Source: Posidoniimonas polymericola (lineage in GTDB: Bacteria; Planctomycetota; Planctomycetia; Pirellulales; Lacipirellulaceae). From it: a stretch of 64,000 nucleotides of DNA. The stretch lies in the NCBI RefSeq assembly GCF_007859935.1, contig NZ_SJPO01000005.1:372001-436000 (forward strand). Reading direction: 5' to 3'. Made by a program: the position numbers and the translations under genes. Below, one piece after another: positions 1-9,261 of this stretch. The number at the start of each line of letters is the position of its first letter. Position 1 is the stretch's first letter. The notes below the pieces were generated by a model that searched no databases, was not told the DNA's origin, and worked only from the letters and a program-made list of their open reading frames with translations.

Positions 1-30
1 TCCCGCTACGCCACCAACCGCGGCGACTGA
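1..30 (+). CDS. C-terminal end of a gene starting before the window (tentative)
   Basis: Frame 1 reads SRYATNRGD and then a TGA stop at 28-30. The next gene is convergent, with its stop at 49, so a plus-strand gene ending here would fit the layout. Only nine codons are visible and no function can be given. This could also be non-coding. Confidence 0.3.
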   Translation, partial: SRYATNRGD

Positions 31-48
31 CCCAGGGCATTCCCCGCG

Positions 49-1035
49 TCAGCCGACTGCCGCCGTCGACTCTCCGGCGAGGCGTTGCTCGAGGTTGTCA
101 AACGATCCGGTCCAGCCCATCGTCATCCCGGTGCGTTCGGACGTGAACGCCTGCAGCTCCGCGGCGGTACGCGCGCCCTGAGGCGTGCTCGCCACCGTGA
201 CGCGGGTGCGATTGGGGGTCTCTGCGGCGAGCGAGATGGAGGTCAGCAGCGTGGCCGGGAACTCGGGCGACATCGGGTGGCGGCCCGGACTGCCCTGCTC
301 ATCGCAAAACGACTGCGTGTAGGCGATGCGGGTTGGGGGCTCGACCTCGAGGTACTCGAAGCACGCGTAAATAGTCGGCCGTTGGTCGCCAAACATCTTA
401 TTCCGAGCCGAGCCGCCGGCGCGGATGTCGGCCTCGGCGAACTCCATCTGAAAGCCGGCCGGGGGGAGCCACGCGGCGAGCTGTTGCGGGTCGGTCCAGG
501 CGGCGAACACGGCGTCGATCGGCGCCTCGACCGTGCGGTTGATGACGAACACCTCGTCGCCGCTCTGCTGCTTCTCGACGTACTCGGCCAGCCGGTCCCA
601 GGTCGAGTTGCCGTTGGCCTGCTTGATCATCTTCTTGATCTCGGCGGCCGCCTCGGCCGTCTCGAGCGCGAAGGTCATCTCCATCCGGGTTTGGCCCTGC
701 TCCTTGAAAAACAGCACCGTGACGCGGAACAGCGGGGGCCGGTCGTCATTGCCGCCGTGGTCGTAGACTAACTTCTCGTGTTCCACGACCTCGTAGTACA
801 GTGTCCTGTTCTCGTAGTCCGTGCCGTCGGGCCCGTGCATGGTGTACGACCAGTGCCCCCCCGGCCGCAGGTCCTTGGAGTGGGTGGTGATGGTGAACCC
901 GCGCGGGCCCCACCACTGGGCTACCTGCTCGGGATCGGTCCAGGCATCCCACACCAGAGCGACCGGCGCGTCGTACACCCGGTTGATGTAGATCTCATTT
1001 GCTTTTTCGTCCGTCGCTTTTTGTTCGGGGGGCAT
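49..1035 (-). CDS. Tandem SRPBCC (AHSA1-like) domain protein
   Basis: 328 residues containing two START/SRPBCC domains of the Activator-of-Hsp90-ATPase C-terminal-like (AHSA1) type. The first covers about residues 12-155 ('VYDAPVALVWDAWTDPEQVAQWW') and the second about 160-320 ('VEAPIDAVFAAWTDPQQLAAWL'). Single-domain members are the usual form, so the duplication is notable. SRPBCC folds bind hydrophobic ligands in a deep cavity; the ligand here is unknown. The start overlaps the end of the upstream ArsR gene by 41 bp. ArsR-SRPBCC pairs are common bacterial operons in which the regulator controls its partner, so co-transcription and coupling are likely. No signal peptide is seen, so it is probably cytoplasmic. 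Confidence 0.9.
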   Translation of the reverse strand: MPPEQKATDEKANEIYINRVYDAPVALVWDAWTDPEQVAQWWGPRGFTITTHSKDLRPGGHWSYTMHGPDGTDYENRTLYYEVVEHEKLVYDHGGNDDRPPLFRVTVLFFKEQGQTRMEMTFALETAEAAAEIKKMIKQANGNSTWDRLAEYVEKQQSGDEVFVINRTVEAPIDAVFAAWTDPQQLAAWLPPAGFQMEFAEADIRAGGSARNKMFGDQRPTIYACFEYLEVEPPTRIAYTQSFCDEQGSPGRHPMSPEFPATLLTSISLAAETPNRTRVTVASTPQGARTAAELQAFTSERTGMTMGWTGSFDNLEQRLAGESTAAVG

Positions 1036-1390
1036 TTTTGTTGCTCTTTTCTTGTTCGGCCTGCGCGGCGGTTACCGATTTGAGGTACTCGTCGAGTCGG
1101 TCGAGGCTCTCTTCCCACAACTGCCGGTACTGCTCGAGCCACTGGTTGACGTCCTGCAGGGCCTCGGGCTTGAGGCTGCAGGGGCGCCGTTGGCCGTCGC
1201 GCGACTTCTCGACCAAGCCGGCCTTCTCCAGCACTTTCACGTGCTTGGTAACCGCCGGCAGGCTCATCTCGGTGAGGAACGGCGCTGCCAGGTCCGAGAC
1301 GCACGCCTCGCCCTCGGCTAGGCGTGCGAGCATCGCCCGGCGGGTCGGGTCGGCGAGGGCCGAGAACTTCTGGCTGAGCAGGTCGGGCAT
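995..1390 (-). CDS. ArsR-family winged-helix transcriptional regulator
   Basis: 131 residues. It begins 'SQKFSALADPTRRAMLARLAEG', the typical ArsR/SmtB opening, followed by the recognition helix region 'LPAVTKHVKVLEKAGLVEKSRDG' (about residues 44-67) and an RRPCSLKPEALQ wing. The metal-binding ELCVCDL-type motif is replaced by 'EACVSDLAAPF', so a classical metal site is not evident. This subgroup usually sits next to SRPBCC genes, as here, with a 41-bp overlap with the downstream SRPBCC gene. The C-terminal tail is Lys/Arg-rich. It probably autoregulates through the palindrome just upstream of its start. Confidence 0.93.
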   Translation of the reverse strand: MPDLLSQKFSALADPTRRAMLARLAEGEACVSDLAAPFLTEMSLPAVTKHVKVLEKAGLVEKSRDGQRRPCSLKPEALQDVNQWLEQYRQLWEESLDRLDEYLKSVTAAQAEQEKSNKNAPRTKSDGRKSK

Positions 1391-1408
1391 GATGAACCAC
1401 TTAGTTAA

Positions 1409-1424
1409 TTAACCTATCGGTTAA
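1409..1424. promoter_or_regulatory. Candidate ArsR operator (TTAACC-N4-GGTTAA)
   Basis: A perfect 6-bp inverted repeat with a 4-bp spacer lies 19 bp upstream of the ArsR start codon, inside an AT-rich patch (about 1400-1430) in otherwise GC-rich DNA. An overlapping palindrome, GTTAATTAAC, spans 1404-1413. Position and symmetry fit autoregulation by the adjacent ArsR protein. Binding is inferred. Confidence 0.5.
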
Positions 1425-1592
1425 CAATACCGCCGGGTTGAGGGCCTGTCAACAAGACCCGTTCTGGCAGTCACCCCACGCGTGCTCGACCGCATGACGG
1501 TCTGCGTCGAGCGGGACCAGCCGACAAGCATGCTACGTTTGAGAGATAACAGTAACGTTGCCCGGAACCCACCTTCTACCCTGCCGACCGCC

Positions 1593-1820
1593 ATGCTCGC
1601 CAAGCTGTTTCTGGTGTCGTTCGCGTTCCTAGTCGGCTACGCGCTCTTGATGTACGCGTTCTGGGCCCATGACCAGGCGATGCCCGCGTTCTGGCAGAGC
1701 CTGTGGTTCTGGGGCCTGTACATCGCGGTGTTGGTGGCGCCGCTACGTTGGACCGGCTACGACGACTCATGGATGACCGACTTCGGCGGGCACGACGGCT
1801 TCGACCTCGGCGACGACTAG
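1593..1820 (+). CDS. Small two-helix membrane protein, unknown function
   Basis: 75 residues from the ATG at 1593. Two hydrophobic segments are visible: about residues 2-21 (LAKLFLVSFAFLVGYALLMY) and about 33-50 (SLWFWGLYIAVLVAPLRW). They are followed by a short acidic tail ending DLGDD, so an inner-membrane location is likely. The longer reading from 1482 adds a region without membrane or domain character. It is convergent with the enoyl-CoA hydratase gene (stops 10 bp apart). No family is recognised. Confidence 0.6.
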   Translation: MLAKLFLVSFAFLVGYALLMYAFWAHDQAMPAFWQSLWFWGLYIAVLVAPLRWTGYDDSWMTDFGGHDGFDLGDD

Positions 1821-1829
1821 ACCCATCCT

Positions 1830-2624
1830 CTAGGGCCACTCGGCAGGGCGTTTGTCGAGGAACGCCTGCAGCCCCTGCTGGGCCGACTCGGTGGTCCGCG
1901 CAGTCGCCGCGGCGATGGCGCCGCTAGTGAGCTGGGTCTCGAGCTGCTCTCCGATAGTCTCCAGCAGCAGCCGCTTGGTGAGCTGCAGCGACTCGGGCGC
2001 GCCGGCCGCGCACTGCTTGGCGATCTCGAACGCCCGGGCCCACAGCAGGTCGTTCGACACCAGCTCGTGGTAGACGCCCGTGCGGTGGGCTTCGACTGAG
2101 GTGATTGGCGTGCTGGTGAGCATCAGCCGCGACGCGGGGCCCGCGCCCAGTCGGTAGGCGAGCAGCGGCGCCTCGACCCCGGCCACCACGCCCAGCCTCG
2201 GCTCGGGGAAGCCGAACTCGGCCGCGGGCGCCGCGACCACGATGTCGGCGGCCAGCACCAGCCCGGCGCCGGCCCCGACCGCGGGCCCGTTGACCGCGGC
2301 AATAATTGGCTTAGGCAGCCGCAGCATCTCGAGCAGCAGGTCGCGGAGCTGCTCGGCCTCCTCTCCCCAGCGGGCCAGGTCGGCCATCGGGTCGGCGCCG
2401 CCCGCGACCATCTCGTTGACGTCCCGCCCGGCGCAGAACGCGGTCCCCGCGCCGGTCAGCACCATTGCCCGCACCTTCCGCTCTTGGTGCACGTCGGACA
2501 GCGCCAGGCGGAGGTCTTCGATCATCGCGCGGCTCAGCGCGTTCCGCTTCTGATGGCGATTGATCGTGACGGTCGCTACCGGTTCGTCAACGCGGATCTC
2601 GATCGCGTTGCTCTGCATAATCAT
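1830..2624 (-). CDS. Enoyl-CoA hydratase/isomerase family protein
   Basis: 264 residues of the crotonase fold. The oxyanion-hole segments are 'GTAFCAGRDVNEMV' (about residues 57-70) and 'VNGPAVGAGAGLVLAADI' (about 105-122), followed by 'FGFPEPRLGVVAG' carrying the likely catalytic Glu. The family hydrates or isomerises enoyl-CoA thioesters; the substrate cannot be told from sequence. The ATG at 2624 is chosen because AGGTG lies about 7-9 nt upstream; an ATG two codons later is possible. The upstream neighbour on the same strand is a divergent AtuA-like protein, which hints at a CoA-thioester degradation pathway. Confidence 0.92.
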   Translation of the reverse strand: MIMQSNAIEIRVDEPVATVTINRHQKRNALSRAMIEDLRLALSDVHQERKVRAMVLTGAGTAFCAGRDVNEMVAGGADPMADLARWGEEAEQLRDLLLEMLRLPKPIIAAVNGPAVGAGAGLVLAADIVVAAPAAEFGFPEPRLGVVAGVEAPLLAYRLGAGPASRLMLTSTPITSVEAHRTGVYHELVSNDLLWARAFEIAKQCAAGAPESLQLTKRLLLETIGEQLETQLTSGAIAAATARTTESAQQGLQAFLDKRPAEWP

Positions 2625-2681
2625 CGCAAGACACCTGGAGTCATACGGCATGGGGTCTGACGCTACCGGAGCGTCTGCCGG

Positions 2682-3848
2682 CTAGTTTAGCCACTCCGCC
2701 GCCGGCTTGATATCGATCGACCACTCGAGCAGCTCGGGCGGCAACTGCGTCGGCCACAGCTTGAGGGAGGGCCGCACCGCCGGCGGCCCGCCGACCACCT
2801 CGACACCGAGCTCGGGGCCTCCGACCTCGAGCACCGCAGCAAGCGCGCCCACCGCCGCGGCCAGCCGGTCGCGGCTGGCGTGGCGTAGCGGGATCACCGC
2901 AAGGCTGCCTGCGAGCTCGGGCCAGTCGTCGCCGTCGCGGCACGCCTGCACCACCGGCGGCGCTTTGGAGAGCGCGGACCGCAGCCGGCTGGCGGAGTGC
3001 TCGTGCCGCAGGGCGACGCACAGCTCGGCCTCGTAGCCGGCGACATACATCAGGTTCAGCTCGGAATGTGTCGTGGGCGAGGGGGACGGCCGTCCGGCCT
3101 CTTCCCATTCGGCCATCGCCTGTTTTGCCGCGTCGCACAGCGGTTTGGCGCCGTAGAAGCAGACAGCGCCGTTCGGCTCAATCTCGGCCTGCAGCGACTC
3201 GAGCTGTGACCAGTCGGTCTGCTGCAGCGAGTGAGCACACAACCCGCGGGAGAAGCAGGCGAGCACGCCGCCAACACCACGGGCGACCGCGCACTCAGGT
3301 TTGGCAAACGCGTTCCAGGCGGCCGCCTCGGCGAGGGCGGTCGGATTCTCGTAGGCAGTCAGCACGAGCCGGGCGCCCTGCTTCAGGGCCTGGGCAGCGG
3401 GCCGGGGCCCCAGGCCGGCAATCGCGGAAACCGTCTTGGCGTTGAGCTCGGCGAACCGCTGACCGGTAGTTTGGTGCGCCAGGTCGGTGTGGAGCATCAG
3501 CTCCTCGAGCCGGTCGAGCACGTTCTGGCCCCGTACGACCGCCACCCGCAGGTCGGCGTTGCCGGTTTCGACCAGGGAGGCCGCAACGGCGCCGGCCGCC
3601 TCTACCGGGTCCTGCCCCGCCAGGCTCGCCAGCACCCGCAGCTGCGAGTCCATGTAGAGCCGCGGGCCTACCGTCCTCACCGCCTGCGCAACCGGACCCT
3701 GGGCGGCCGTGAAGGCCGGCCCGGCGGCGCTCTCAGGGGGGAGCGGTCCGCACCCCAGCATGAGGACGTCGCCGCCGTCGAGCTGACCGGTCGGCGCCGC
3801 GAGCGACGCGACCCGCAGGTCTTGGTACTCGAGTCGCAGGCCGGGCAT
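2682..3848 (-). CDS. Divergent AtuA/DUF1446-like protein (tentative)
   Basis: 388 residues from the ATG at 3848, which has a good AAGGAAA ribosome site about 10 nt upstream. Two stretches resemble the acyclic-terpene-utilisation AtuA (DUF1446) family: '[20 protein letters not shown]' (compare the family's ELKVAVVEGDDL) and '[20 protein letters not shown]' (compare YLGA-PI--AL-AGADIVITG). The N-terminal glycine-rich segment is weakly conserved, so this may be a diverged relative. AtuA proteins occur with CoA-ester catabolism genes, and an enoyl-CoA hydratase gene follows 57 bp downstream. No signal peptide or membrane segment is seen. The assignment is by eye; a planctomycete-specific hypothetical is the alternative. 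Confidence 0.5.
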   Translation of the reverse strand: MPGLRLEYQDLRVASLAAPTGQLDGGDVLMLGCGPLPPESAAGPAFTAAQGPVAQAVRTVGPRLYMDSQLRVLASLAGQDPVEAAGAVAASLVETGNADLRVAVVRGQNVLDRLEELMLHTDLAHQTTGQRFAELNAKTVSAIAGLGPRPAAQALKQGARLVLTAYENPTALAEAAAWNAFAKPECAVARGVGGVLACFSRGLCAHSLQQTDWSQLESLQAEIEPNGAVCFYGAKPLCDAAKQAMAEWEEAGRPSPSPTTHSELNLMYVAGYEAELCVALRHEHSASRLRSALSKAPPVVQACRDGDDWPELAGSLAVIPLRHASRDRLAAAVGALAAVLEVGGPELGVEVVGGPPAVRPSLKLWPTQLPPELLEWSIDIKPAAEWLN

Positions 3849-4077
3849 TTGGCGTTTCCTTTTTGCAGCAGGCGTTGCCGTGGGGCGACGCTGTTCATTT
3901 TTTGAATCACGCAACGGGTTCGGCAGGCCGCGTCTGGGCGCCTCCCCCAAGATCGCAACCGCCAACCCACAAACAGTTTACGGCGAGCAGCCTGCGCAGC
4001 GAAGCCTCCCCTGGCGCCGCCGCTGCATTAAGGCCGGGCGAAGCAGCTCATCTCCCGCACACCGAGAGGATTCGCCA

Positions 4078-5640
4078 GTGCCCAGCAGCCGCAAGACCCC
4101 GTCGAAGTCCCGCCCCACCTCGTCCCGCAAGGCGAGCGTCAAGCGTCCCGCCCGCCGCAAGAGCAACGACGATTCGCCGCAGCTCGCAGGCGACGTCGAG
4201 ATCGTGGACGTGAGCCTCGACGAGCACGAGACCGGCGAGTCGGAGTCGCACGTCGACGACCCCGTGCGGATGTACCTGATGCAGATGGGCGAGATCCCAA
4301 TGCTCGACCGCGAGGCCGAGATCAACGCGGCCAAGGAGATCGAGTACACCCGCACCCGCTTCCGCCGCACCATGCTGTGCAACGACTACATGCTGCACGG
4401 CGCCGTCGAGCTGCTGGAGAAGGTCGAGAGCGGCGCCCTGCGACTCGATCGCACGATCGAGATCAGCGTCACGAACACGGTCGAGAAGAAGAAGGTCCTC
4501 AAGCGGCTGGCGCCGAACCTCAAGACCATCCGCCACCTGCTGACCGAGAACACCGCCGACTACCTCAAGGCGGTCGACGGCGCCTCGACCCCGGCCGAGC
4601 AGCGTGCCGCCTGGCGCCGGCTGATCTGCCGCCGCAACAAGGTGATCCGCCTGGTCGAGGAGATGAACCTGCGTCTGCCGCGGCTGCTGCCGATCATGGA
4701 CCAGCTGCACGAGATCGGCCACCGCATGGCGATCATCAAGGAGCAGCTCGCCGAGCCGAACCTGACCCTCGGCCCCAAGCACCACGAAGAACTGCGTCAC
4801 GAGCTCCGCTACCTGATGCGGATCACCCAGGAGAGCCCCGCCACGCTGGCCCACCTGGTTACCCGCTCGGTCACCCGCCGCGCCGCCTACGACGCCGCCA
4901 AGCGGCGCCTGTCCGCCGCCAACCTGCGGCTGGTGGTCTCGATCGCCAAGCGGTACCGCAACCGCGGACTCTCGTTCCTCGACCTCATCCAGGAGGGCAA
5001 CACCGGCCTGATGCGGGCGGTCGACAAGTTTGAGCACGCCCGCGGCTACAAGTTCTCCACCTACGCCACGTGGTGGATCCGCCAGGCGATCACCCGGGCG
5101 ATTGCCGACCAGAGCCGCACGATCCGGCTGCCGGTCCACATGATCGACACCATGAGCAAGATCCGCGCGGTCACCGCCGAGTTCCTGCAGGAGTTCGGCC
5201 GCGAGCCGAACCCGGAAGAGGTCGCCGAGCGTGCCGGCCTGTCGCTGGAAGACTCGCGGGTAGTCCTGAAGATGACCCGCCAGCCGCTGTCGCTCGACCA
5301 GCCGGTCGGCGACCACGAGGACAACTACTTCGGCGAGTTCATCCAGGAGAACCGCGAGGACGACCCGCTGTACGACACCAACATGGAGATGCTCAAGCGT
5401 CGGCTCGAGGACGTGATGGACGACCTCAGCTACCGCGAGCGGGAGATCATCAAGCTCCGCTACGGCCTTACCGACGGCTACAGCTACACGCTGGAAGAGG
5501 TCGGCAAGATCTTCTCGGTGACCCGCGAGCGGGTGCGGCAGATCGAGTCGAAGGCGGTCCGCAAGCTGCAGCAGCCGTACCGCAGCCGCTCGCTGGCCGG
5601 CTTCCTCGACGGCGTCGAGCCGATCGTCGACTCGCTCTAA
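4078..5640 (+). CDS. rpoD: Primary RNA polymerase sigma factor (sigma-70, RpoD/SigA)
   Basis: 520 residues from the GTG at 4078, which has GAGAGGA just upstream; the longer frame from 3880 has no conserved sequence. After a basic, low-complexity N-terminus come region 1.2 ('[20 protein letters not shown]'), a long helical spacer, region 2 ('[16 protein letters not shown]', '[20 protein letters not shown]', '[20 protein letters not shown]'), region 3, and region 4 with the -35-binding helix-turn-helix ('[20 protein letters not shown]'). This complete set with the full region 2.4 WWIRQ motif is that of the housekeeping sigma factor. The gene is convergent with, and overlaps by 4 bp, the kinase gene. 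Confidence 0.96.
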   Translation: MPSSRKTPSKSRPTSSRKASVKRPARRKSNDDSPQLAGDVEIVDVSLDEHETGESESHVDDPVRMYLMQMGEIPMLDREAEINAAKEIEYTRTRFRRTMLCNDYMLHGAVELLEKVESGALRLDRTIEISVTNTVEKKKVLKRLAPNLKTIRHLLTENTADYLKAVDGASTPAEQRAAWRRLICRRNKVIRLVEEMNLRLPRLLPIMDQLHEIGHRMAIIKEQLAEPNLTLGPKHHEELRHELRYLMRITQESPATLAHLVTRSVTRRAAYDAAKRRLSAANLRLVVSIAKRYRNRGLSFLDLIQEGNTGLMRAVDKFEHARGYKFSTYATWWIRQAITRAIADQSRTIRLPVHMIDTMSKIRAVTAEFLQEFGREPNPEEVAERAGLSLEDSRVVLKMTRQPLSLDQPVGDHEDNYFGEFIQENREDDPLYDTNMEMLKRRLEDVMDDLSYREREIIKLRYGLTDGYSYTLEEVGKIFSVTRERVRQIESKAVRKLQQPYRSRSLAGFLDGVEPIVDSL

Positions 5641-6551
5641 GCGACCGTTTCGTGGTACGCGAAGCAGGCAATCTCTAACCTCGCCAACTCGTCGGCCGTT
5701 TCGCCCGGCGAGTTTGGCCGGCGCAGCGGGTCCTTCGCCAGCAGCCGGTGCACCAGCGAGGCGACCGCCTTGGGCGTGCCGGGGGCGGCCGACTCGATGC
5801 TCTCCGACTTGGCCTGGCGGTGCAGCGCGATCAGCTCCGCCGGCTCGTCGGCCGCGAACGGCGGGCGGCCCGCCAGCAGCTCGTAGATCGTCGCGCCGAG
5901 GCTGTAGAGGTCGCTGCGGCAGTCGGCCGTGCAGGCCGAGGTGACCATCTCGGGTGCGATGTAGTTGAGGGTCCCCACCACGGGGCGCGAGGCCCAGCAC
6001 TTGGCCTCGCTGTGGGTCTGGCAGAACCCCAGGTCCAGCAGCGTGACGTGCCCGTCGGGGGCGATGAAGATGTTGCTCGGCTTGACGTCGGCGTGGATGA
6101 CGCCGGCCTGATCGTTCAGCGCGGTGAGCGCTTGGCAGACCTGCCGGGCGATCCACAATGTCTGCGGCAGCGAGGTCCGCACGCCCCGCTTCAGCCGGCT
6201 GGCGAGGGGCTCGCCCCGCAGGCACGGCATCGCGACGTAGAACGGCGGCTGGGTGACCTGCGCACTGAGCACCGAGACCAGGTTCGGGCTGCTCGCTTGG
6301 CGGCCGACCCACGCCTCGCGGCGCATGGTCTCGATCGCGGTGGGGTCCTGCCACCACTCGCGGCGGAGCGCCTTGATGGCGTACGTCGGGGCGGCCTCCG
6401 GGTGATCGGCCGGCCGGGCCTGGTAGACCCGGGTCAGCGGCCCCTCGGCTAGCACCTGCGTCAGCTGCCAGGGGCCCATCCGGCCCACCATCTTCCGCCG
6501 GCCGGCGCCACCAAAAATCGTTCGCGAGGTTGTCGTTTGAGCAGCCGTCAT
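5637..6551 (-). CDS. Serine/threonine protein kinase (small, single-domain)
   Basis: About 304 residues that are essentially a single Hanks-type kinase domain. Visible motifs are the ATP-anchoring lysine in '[11 protein letters not shown]', the catalytic loop '[11 protein letters not shown]' (HxD, K and N present), the metal loop as DLG rather than DFG ('[10 protein letters not shown]'), the activation-segment 'YIAPEMV', and '[21 protein letters not shown]'. It therefore looks active. It has no transmembrane or sensor domain, unlike many planctomycete kinases. The ATG at 6551 is preferred, although a GTG at 6584 is in frame. The stop codon overlaps the rpoD stop on the other strand. Confidence 0.93.
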   Translation of the reverse strand: MTAAQTTTSRTIFGGAGRRKMVGRMGPWQLTQVLAEGPLTRVYQARPADHPEAAPTYAIKALRREWWQDPTAIETMRREAWVGRQASSPNLVSVLSAQVTQPPFYVAMPCLRGEPLASRLKRGVRTSLPQTLWIARQVCQALTALNDQAGVIHADVKPSNIFIAPDGHVTLLDLGFCQTHSEAKCWASRPVVGTLNYIAPEMVTSACTADCRSDLYSLGATIYELLAGRPPFAADEPAELIALHRQAKSESIESAAPGTPKAVASLVHRLLAKDPLRRPNSPGETADELARLEIACFAYHETVA

Positions 6552-6793
6552 CGAGCGCGGACTTTCTGAAAGGAATACACACACCTGACGATCAAATCGG
6601 ATAGATCGGCTGGCGAATTGAGGAGAGCCGTGCGTTACGGAAAACAGTTGTCACACTGGGAGGACCAGGTAAAACTCGCGGCCCCTCTTGCCGCCGCCGT
6701 TGTGACCCACTCGGCGGCTGATTACGATAAACGGTTTGCCGTGCGGCGTGCCCGCCCCCGTTCCCCTCTCACTTCTCCCCGCGTATCTCCCCG

Positions 6794-8659
6794 ATGCTCC
6801 GCTGCTCGATCTTGCTGCTCGCGGCCTGTGCCGCGGCGTCATGGCAACCCGTGAGGGCGGACTCGCTCCGCGTGCTAGCAGTGACGGGGCGGGAGATCGA
6901 AGGGGCCGGGTTCGAGCCGATTAACTGGATCAAGGGCGAGTTGTCGCACGACGGCGGCGTGTGGGCGCTAGCCGAAGGTCCGACGGAACCATGCGGACAG
7001 TTCACCTGCCAGATCGCTCCGGTGCAACTGCTCCGATTCGACGCCACCGGCGCTGGGCTGCTGTCTGCTCGAATTGGCGAGCGCGACAAGTCCCTCTTCG
7101 GAACGGGGCAGATCTACCAACTCGCTACCGACAGCCAAGGCCGGTACGCTGCTTATTCCGCCGGGACCCCCACGACGCCCACAGAACTCTGGTCGGTTGA
7201 TCGGGGCCCCGCTACTCCTGCCTTGGTGGCGACGTCCGACGAGCAGCTGTTTATCGACAACCAATTCGCTCGTGAAATCGGCGTCGGCCATTCGGGCGAG
7301 GTCTACTACAGCGGGCAGTTTCAACCGAGCCAAGCGACCTCAACGCAACAAGACACCGGCATCTGGCGGGTCCGTAACGGGGAAACCGATGTCATCGCGC
7401 GTGAGGGCTCGCCCGCTCCCGCAGTCCCGGGCGCGCTGCTGGGGCCGATCGGTTCCCACAGCCCGTTGATTATCTTCGGCTCGAATCCCTCCGTCGCGAC
7501 CTTCTCAAGCAGCCGCGGCGGGGTCGCGTTCCGAGCCGAAATCGAAATCCCCGGGTTCGAGTTCGTCAACGAACGAGGTCTATGGGTCAACCGTGGCCAG
7601 GGGACCGAGCTAGTCACACGCGCCAGCCTAGTGGCGCCTGGAACTGAGAACGGAAACGTGTTTGCACCCGAGTCGAGCTTCTCGCCCTTCGCCGTCAGCC
7701 AGGCGTTCTCCGAGCCGCTGATCACGGACGCGGGCGACGTCGTGTTCGCCGCCAACCTCCGCAGCGGCGGCAATGGCTGGGACGGGCTATGGCGCTCGTC
7801 TGTCGGGGGTGGACTCGAAGCAGTGGTTACCGTACACGACACCGTAGACGACGACGCCCGCCCCGACGAGCGTGCTGCATCCTACCGAGACATCGACGGG
7901 TTCGCCGCCGCCAACGCAGGCCATGTCGCGTTCACCGGCGAGATGCGAATGGAGAGCATTGCCGAGGACGAGTTTGGCTACGAGTACTCGGTTTACGAAG
8001 AGCAGTACGGCGTCTGGCTCTCCACCCCTGGTGCGGGGTTAACGCTGATCGAAATGACCGACAACGATACGCAGGCCAGTGACGCGACCTACTTGGATCC
8101 TGATCTCCGGGTCAACTCCGCCGGGCAGGTCGTGTTCCGCAGCAACTACTACGGAGAAGAGACTCTCCGCGTGCTGACCGCCACCGGGCGGGATGGCGAA
8201 GTCGTACAACTCCTGGAAACGGGCGACACATTCGACGTCAGCGACAACACAACGCCAGACCTACGCACGGTCTCAGACCTTAGTTTCGCCGACCTCGACG
8301 ACGCCGGTCGCGTCCTCATCCAGGCGTGGTTTGAGGAGGGCGGGTCCGCCTTGATCGTCTCCGACGCGGTCGCCGCCCCGTCGATCTTTGGCGACTACAA
8401 TGGCGACGGCCAGACCGACGCGGCCGACTACGCCGTCTGGCAATCGACCTACGGCGCGACGGTTCGGGTCGGCGACGGGGCCGACGGCAACCTCAATGGC
8501 GTGATCGACGCCGGCGACTACGCGTACTGGCGGGACCGCTTCGCGGCGGCTGGAGCAGAGGGCCTGGCCCTTGCCGCGCCAGAGCCGGCCGCGATTGGTC
8601 TGCTCTGCGCAGCCGCGGGAATCGGGCTGTGGGGCCGCGGGCGGGCCTTTCGGGGCTAG
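6794..8659 (+). CDS. Secreted PEP-CTERM protein with dockerin-like motif
   Basis: 621 residues. A short signal peptide (about 1-22, 'CSILLLAACAAASWQPVRA') is followed by a repetitive beta-rich region in which phrases such as 'ITDAGDVVFAANLRS', 'AANAGHVAFTGEM' and 'NSAGQVVFRSNYYG' recur, as in the choice-of-anchor/DUF7453-like repeat proteins. Near the C-terminus 'GDYNGDGQTDAADYAVWQST' and 'NGVIDAGDYAYWRDRF' form a Ca-binding dockerin-type pair. The end, 'APEPAAIGLLCAAAGIGLWG' plus RGR, is a PEP-CTERM exosortase sorting signal. It is probably exported and anchored or released at the cell surface. The role is unknown. Confidence 0.85.
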   Translation: MLRCSILLLAACAAASWQPVRADSLRVLAVTGREIEGAGFEPINWIKGELSHDGGVWALAEGPTEPCGQFTCQIAPVQLLRFDATGAGLLSARIGERDKSLFGTGQIYQLATDSQGRYAAYSAGTPTTPTELWSVDRGPATPALVATSDEQLFIDNQFAREIGVGHSGEVYYSGQFQPSQATSTQQDTGIWRVRNGETDVIAREGSPAPAVPGALLGPIGSHSPLIIFGSNPSVATFSSSRGGVAFRAEIEIPGFEFVNERGLWVNRGQGTELVTRASLVAPGTENGNVFAPESSFSPFAVSQAFSEPLITDAGDVVFAANLRSGGNGWDGLWRSSVGGGLEAVVTVHDTVDDDARPDERAASYRDIDGFAAANAGHVAFTGEMRMESIAEDEFGYEYSVYEEQYGVWLSTPGAGLTLIEMTDNDTQASDATYLDPDLRVNSAGQVVFRSNYYGEETLRVLTATGRDGEVVQLLETGDTFDVSDNTTPDLRTVSDLSFADLDDAGRVLIQAWFEEGGSALIVSDAVAAPSIFGDYNGDGQTDAADYAVWQSTYGATVRVGDGADGNLNGVIDAGDYAYWRDRFAAAGAEGLALAAPEPAAIGLLCAAAGIGLWGRGRAFRG

Positions 8660-8826
8660 GGGAAACCGGCCTTCTCGCCGCCCTAGGGAGCTTTTTTCTA
8701 CAAAATCTCCGCTCGCAATTTGCCTGGTCGCCAACCGTAACCTATTCCTTTACTGGCGAGGCAAGTTCTCGCTGACCTTCCTTCTCTCTTCTTCCTGCCT
8801 TCTCTTACGTCTTGTCCCTCCCCAGA

Positions 8827-8939
8827 GGGGCTACCGATAAAGGCAAACCCGTCGTGAGGCGGGGACGCAAAGCCATGGGTCTTGAGCGCGGCTGCCCGCC
8901 GCGCCTTCCAGATCGCCAGGCCGCCGGACAATCAGCCCC
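8827..8939 (+). ncRNA. Cyclic-di-GMP-I (GEMM-I) riboswitch
   Basis: The conserved core is present: AGGCAAACC at 8841-8849, a stem capped by a GTGA (GNRA) tetraloop at 8848-8863, then GGGACGCAAAGCC at 8862-8874, and the 3' receptor side GATCGCCAGGCCGCCGG at 8911-8927. GGTCT (8878-8882) can pair with AGATC (8910-8914), extended by a perfect 7-bp hairpin at 8886-8904. GGGGCT (8827-8832) pairs with AGCCCC (8934-8939) to close P1. This matches the GEMM-I architecture closely. A competing pairing CCGCC (8921-8925)/GGCGG (8943-8947) could disrupt P1 and serve as the switch. It lies just upstream of the small ORF at 8966. Confidence 0.9.
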
Positions 8940-8965
8940 AGAGGCGGATTGCTACGGAGCGACCC

Positions 8966-9151
8966 ATGAGCACTTCTCTTGCCCACGTCTTGTGGATTGG
9001 CCTCGCTAGCTGCCCGTTCCGCCTCGCTCGCCGCGATTTCGCGCCTAGTCCTGACGCCACGATCTTGCCCGTCGTGACCCAGCAGGACCGTCCGTCTTTG
9101 CCCACGGACCGCAGCGGGGCTGCCCGGCCCTCGTCTGCCCGCGGCGACTGA
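8966..9151 (+). CDS. Candidate riboswitch-controlled small protein (61 aa)
   Basis: The ATG at 8966 has a GGAG ribosome site 6 nt upstream (8956-8959) and lies 26 bp after the c-di-GMP riboswitch. The peptide starts with a mildly hydrophobic segment (SLAHVLWIGLASCPF) and continues with a charged, Pro/Ser-rich tail. It resembles no known family and shows no clear structure, so it may be spurious. Its position makes it the first candidate for a riboswitch-governed product. The next convincing gene downstream is rpmG, 350 bp further on. Confidence 0.35.
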   Translation: MSTSLAHVLWIGLASCPFRLARRDFAPSPDATILPVVTQQDRPSLPTDRSGAARPSSARGD

Positions 9152-9261
9152 GTTTGCTGCCCCTGTTCGCTCTCCCCGCTCTGGGGCGGGTTCGTCTGGC
9201 GACCGATATAGTGGTGTCCCCCATCATTCGGAAACCGGCGGATCCGCCCCACCTTTATTTG

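Noticed and set aside
3880-4077. N-terminal extension of rpoD from the upstream ATG
   Set aside because: The extension overlaps the divergent gene's leader region and has no conserved sequence; the GTG at 4078 has a proper ribosome site.
4048-6582. Long minus-strand frame of 844 codons across rpoD and the kinase
   Set aside because: It runs antisense to rpoD and out of frame with the kinase, and has a repetitive Leu/Gly/Arg composition with no recognisable domain.
6618-6854. 78-codon ORF upstream of the PEP-CTERM gene
   Set aside because: No plausible ribosome site, no conserved features, and it overlaps the signal peptide of the real gene in another frame.
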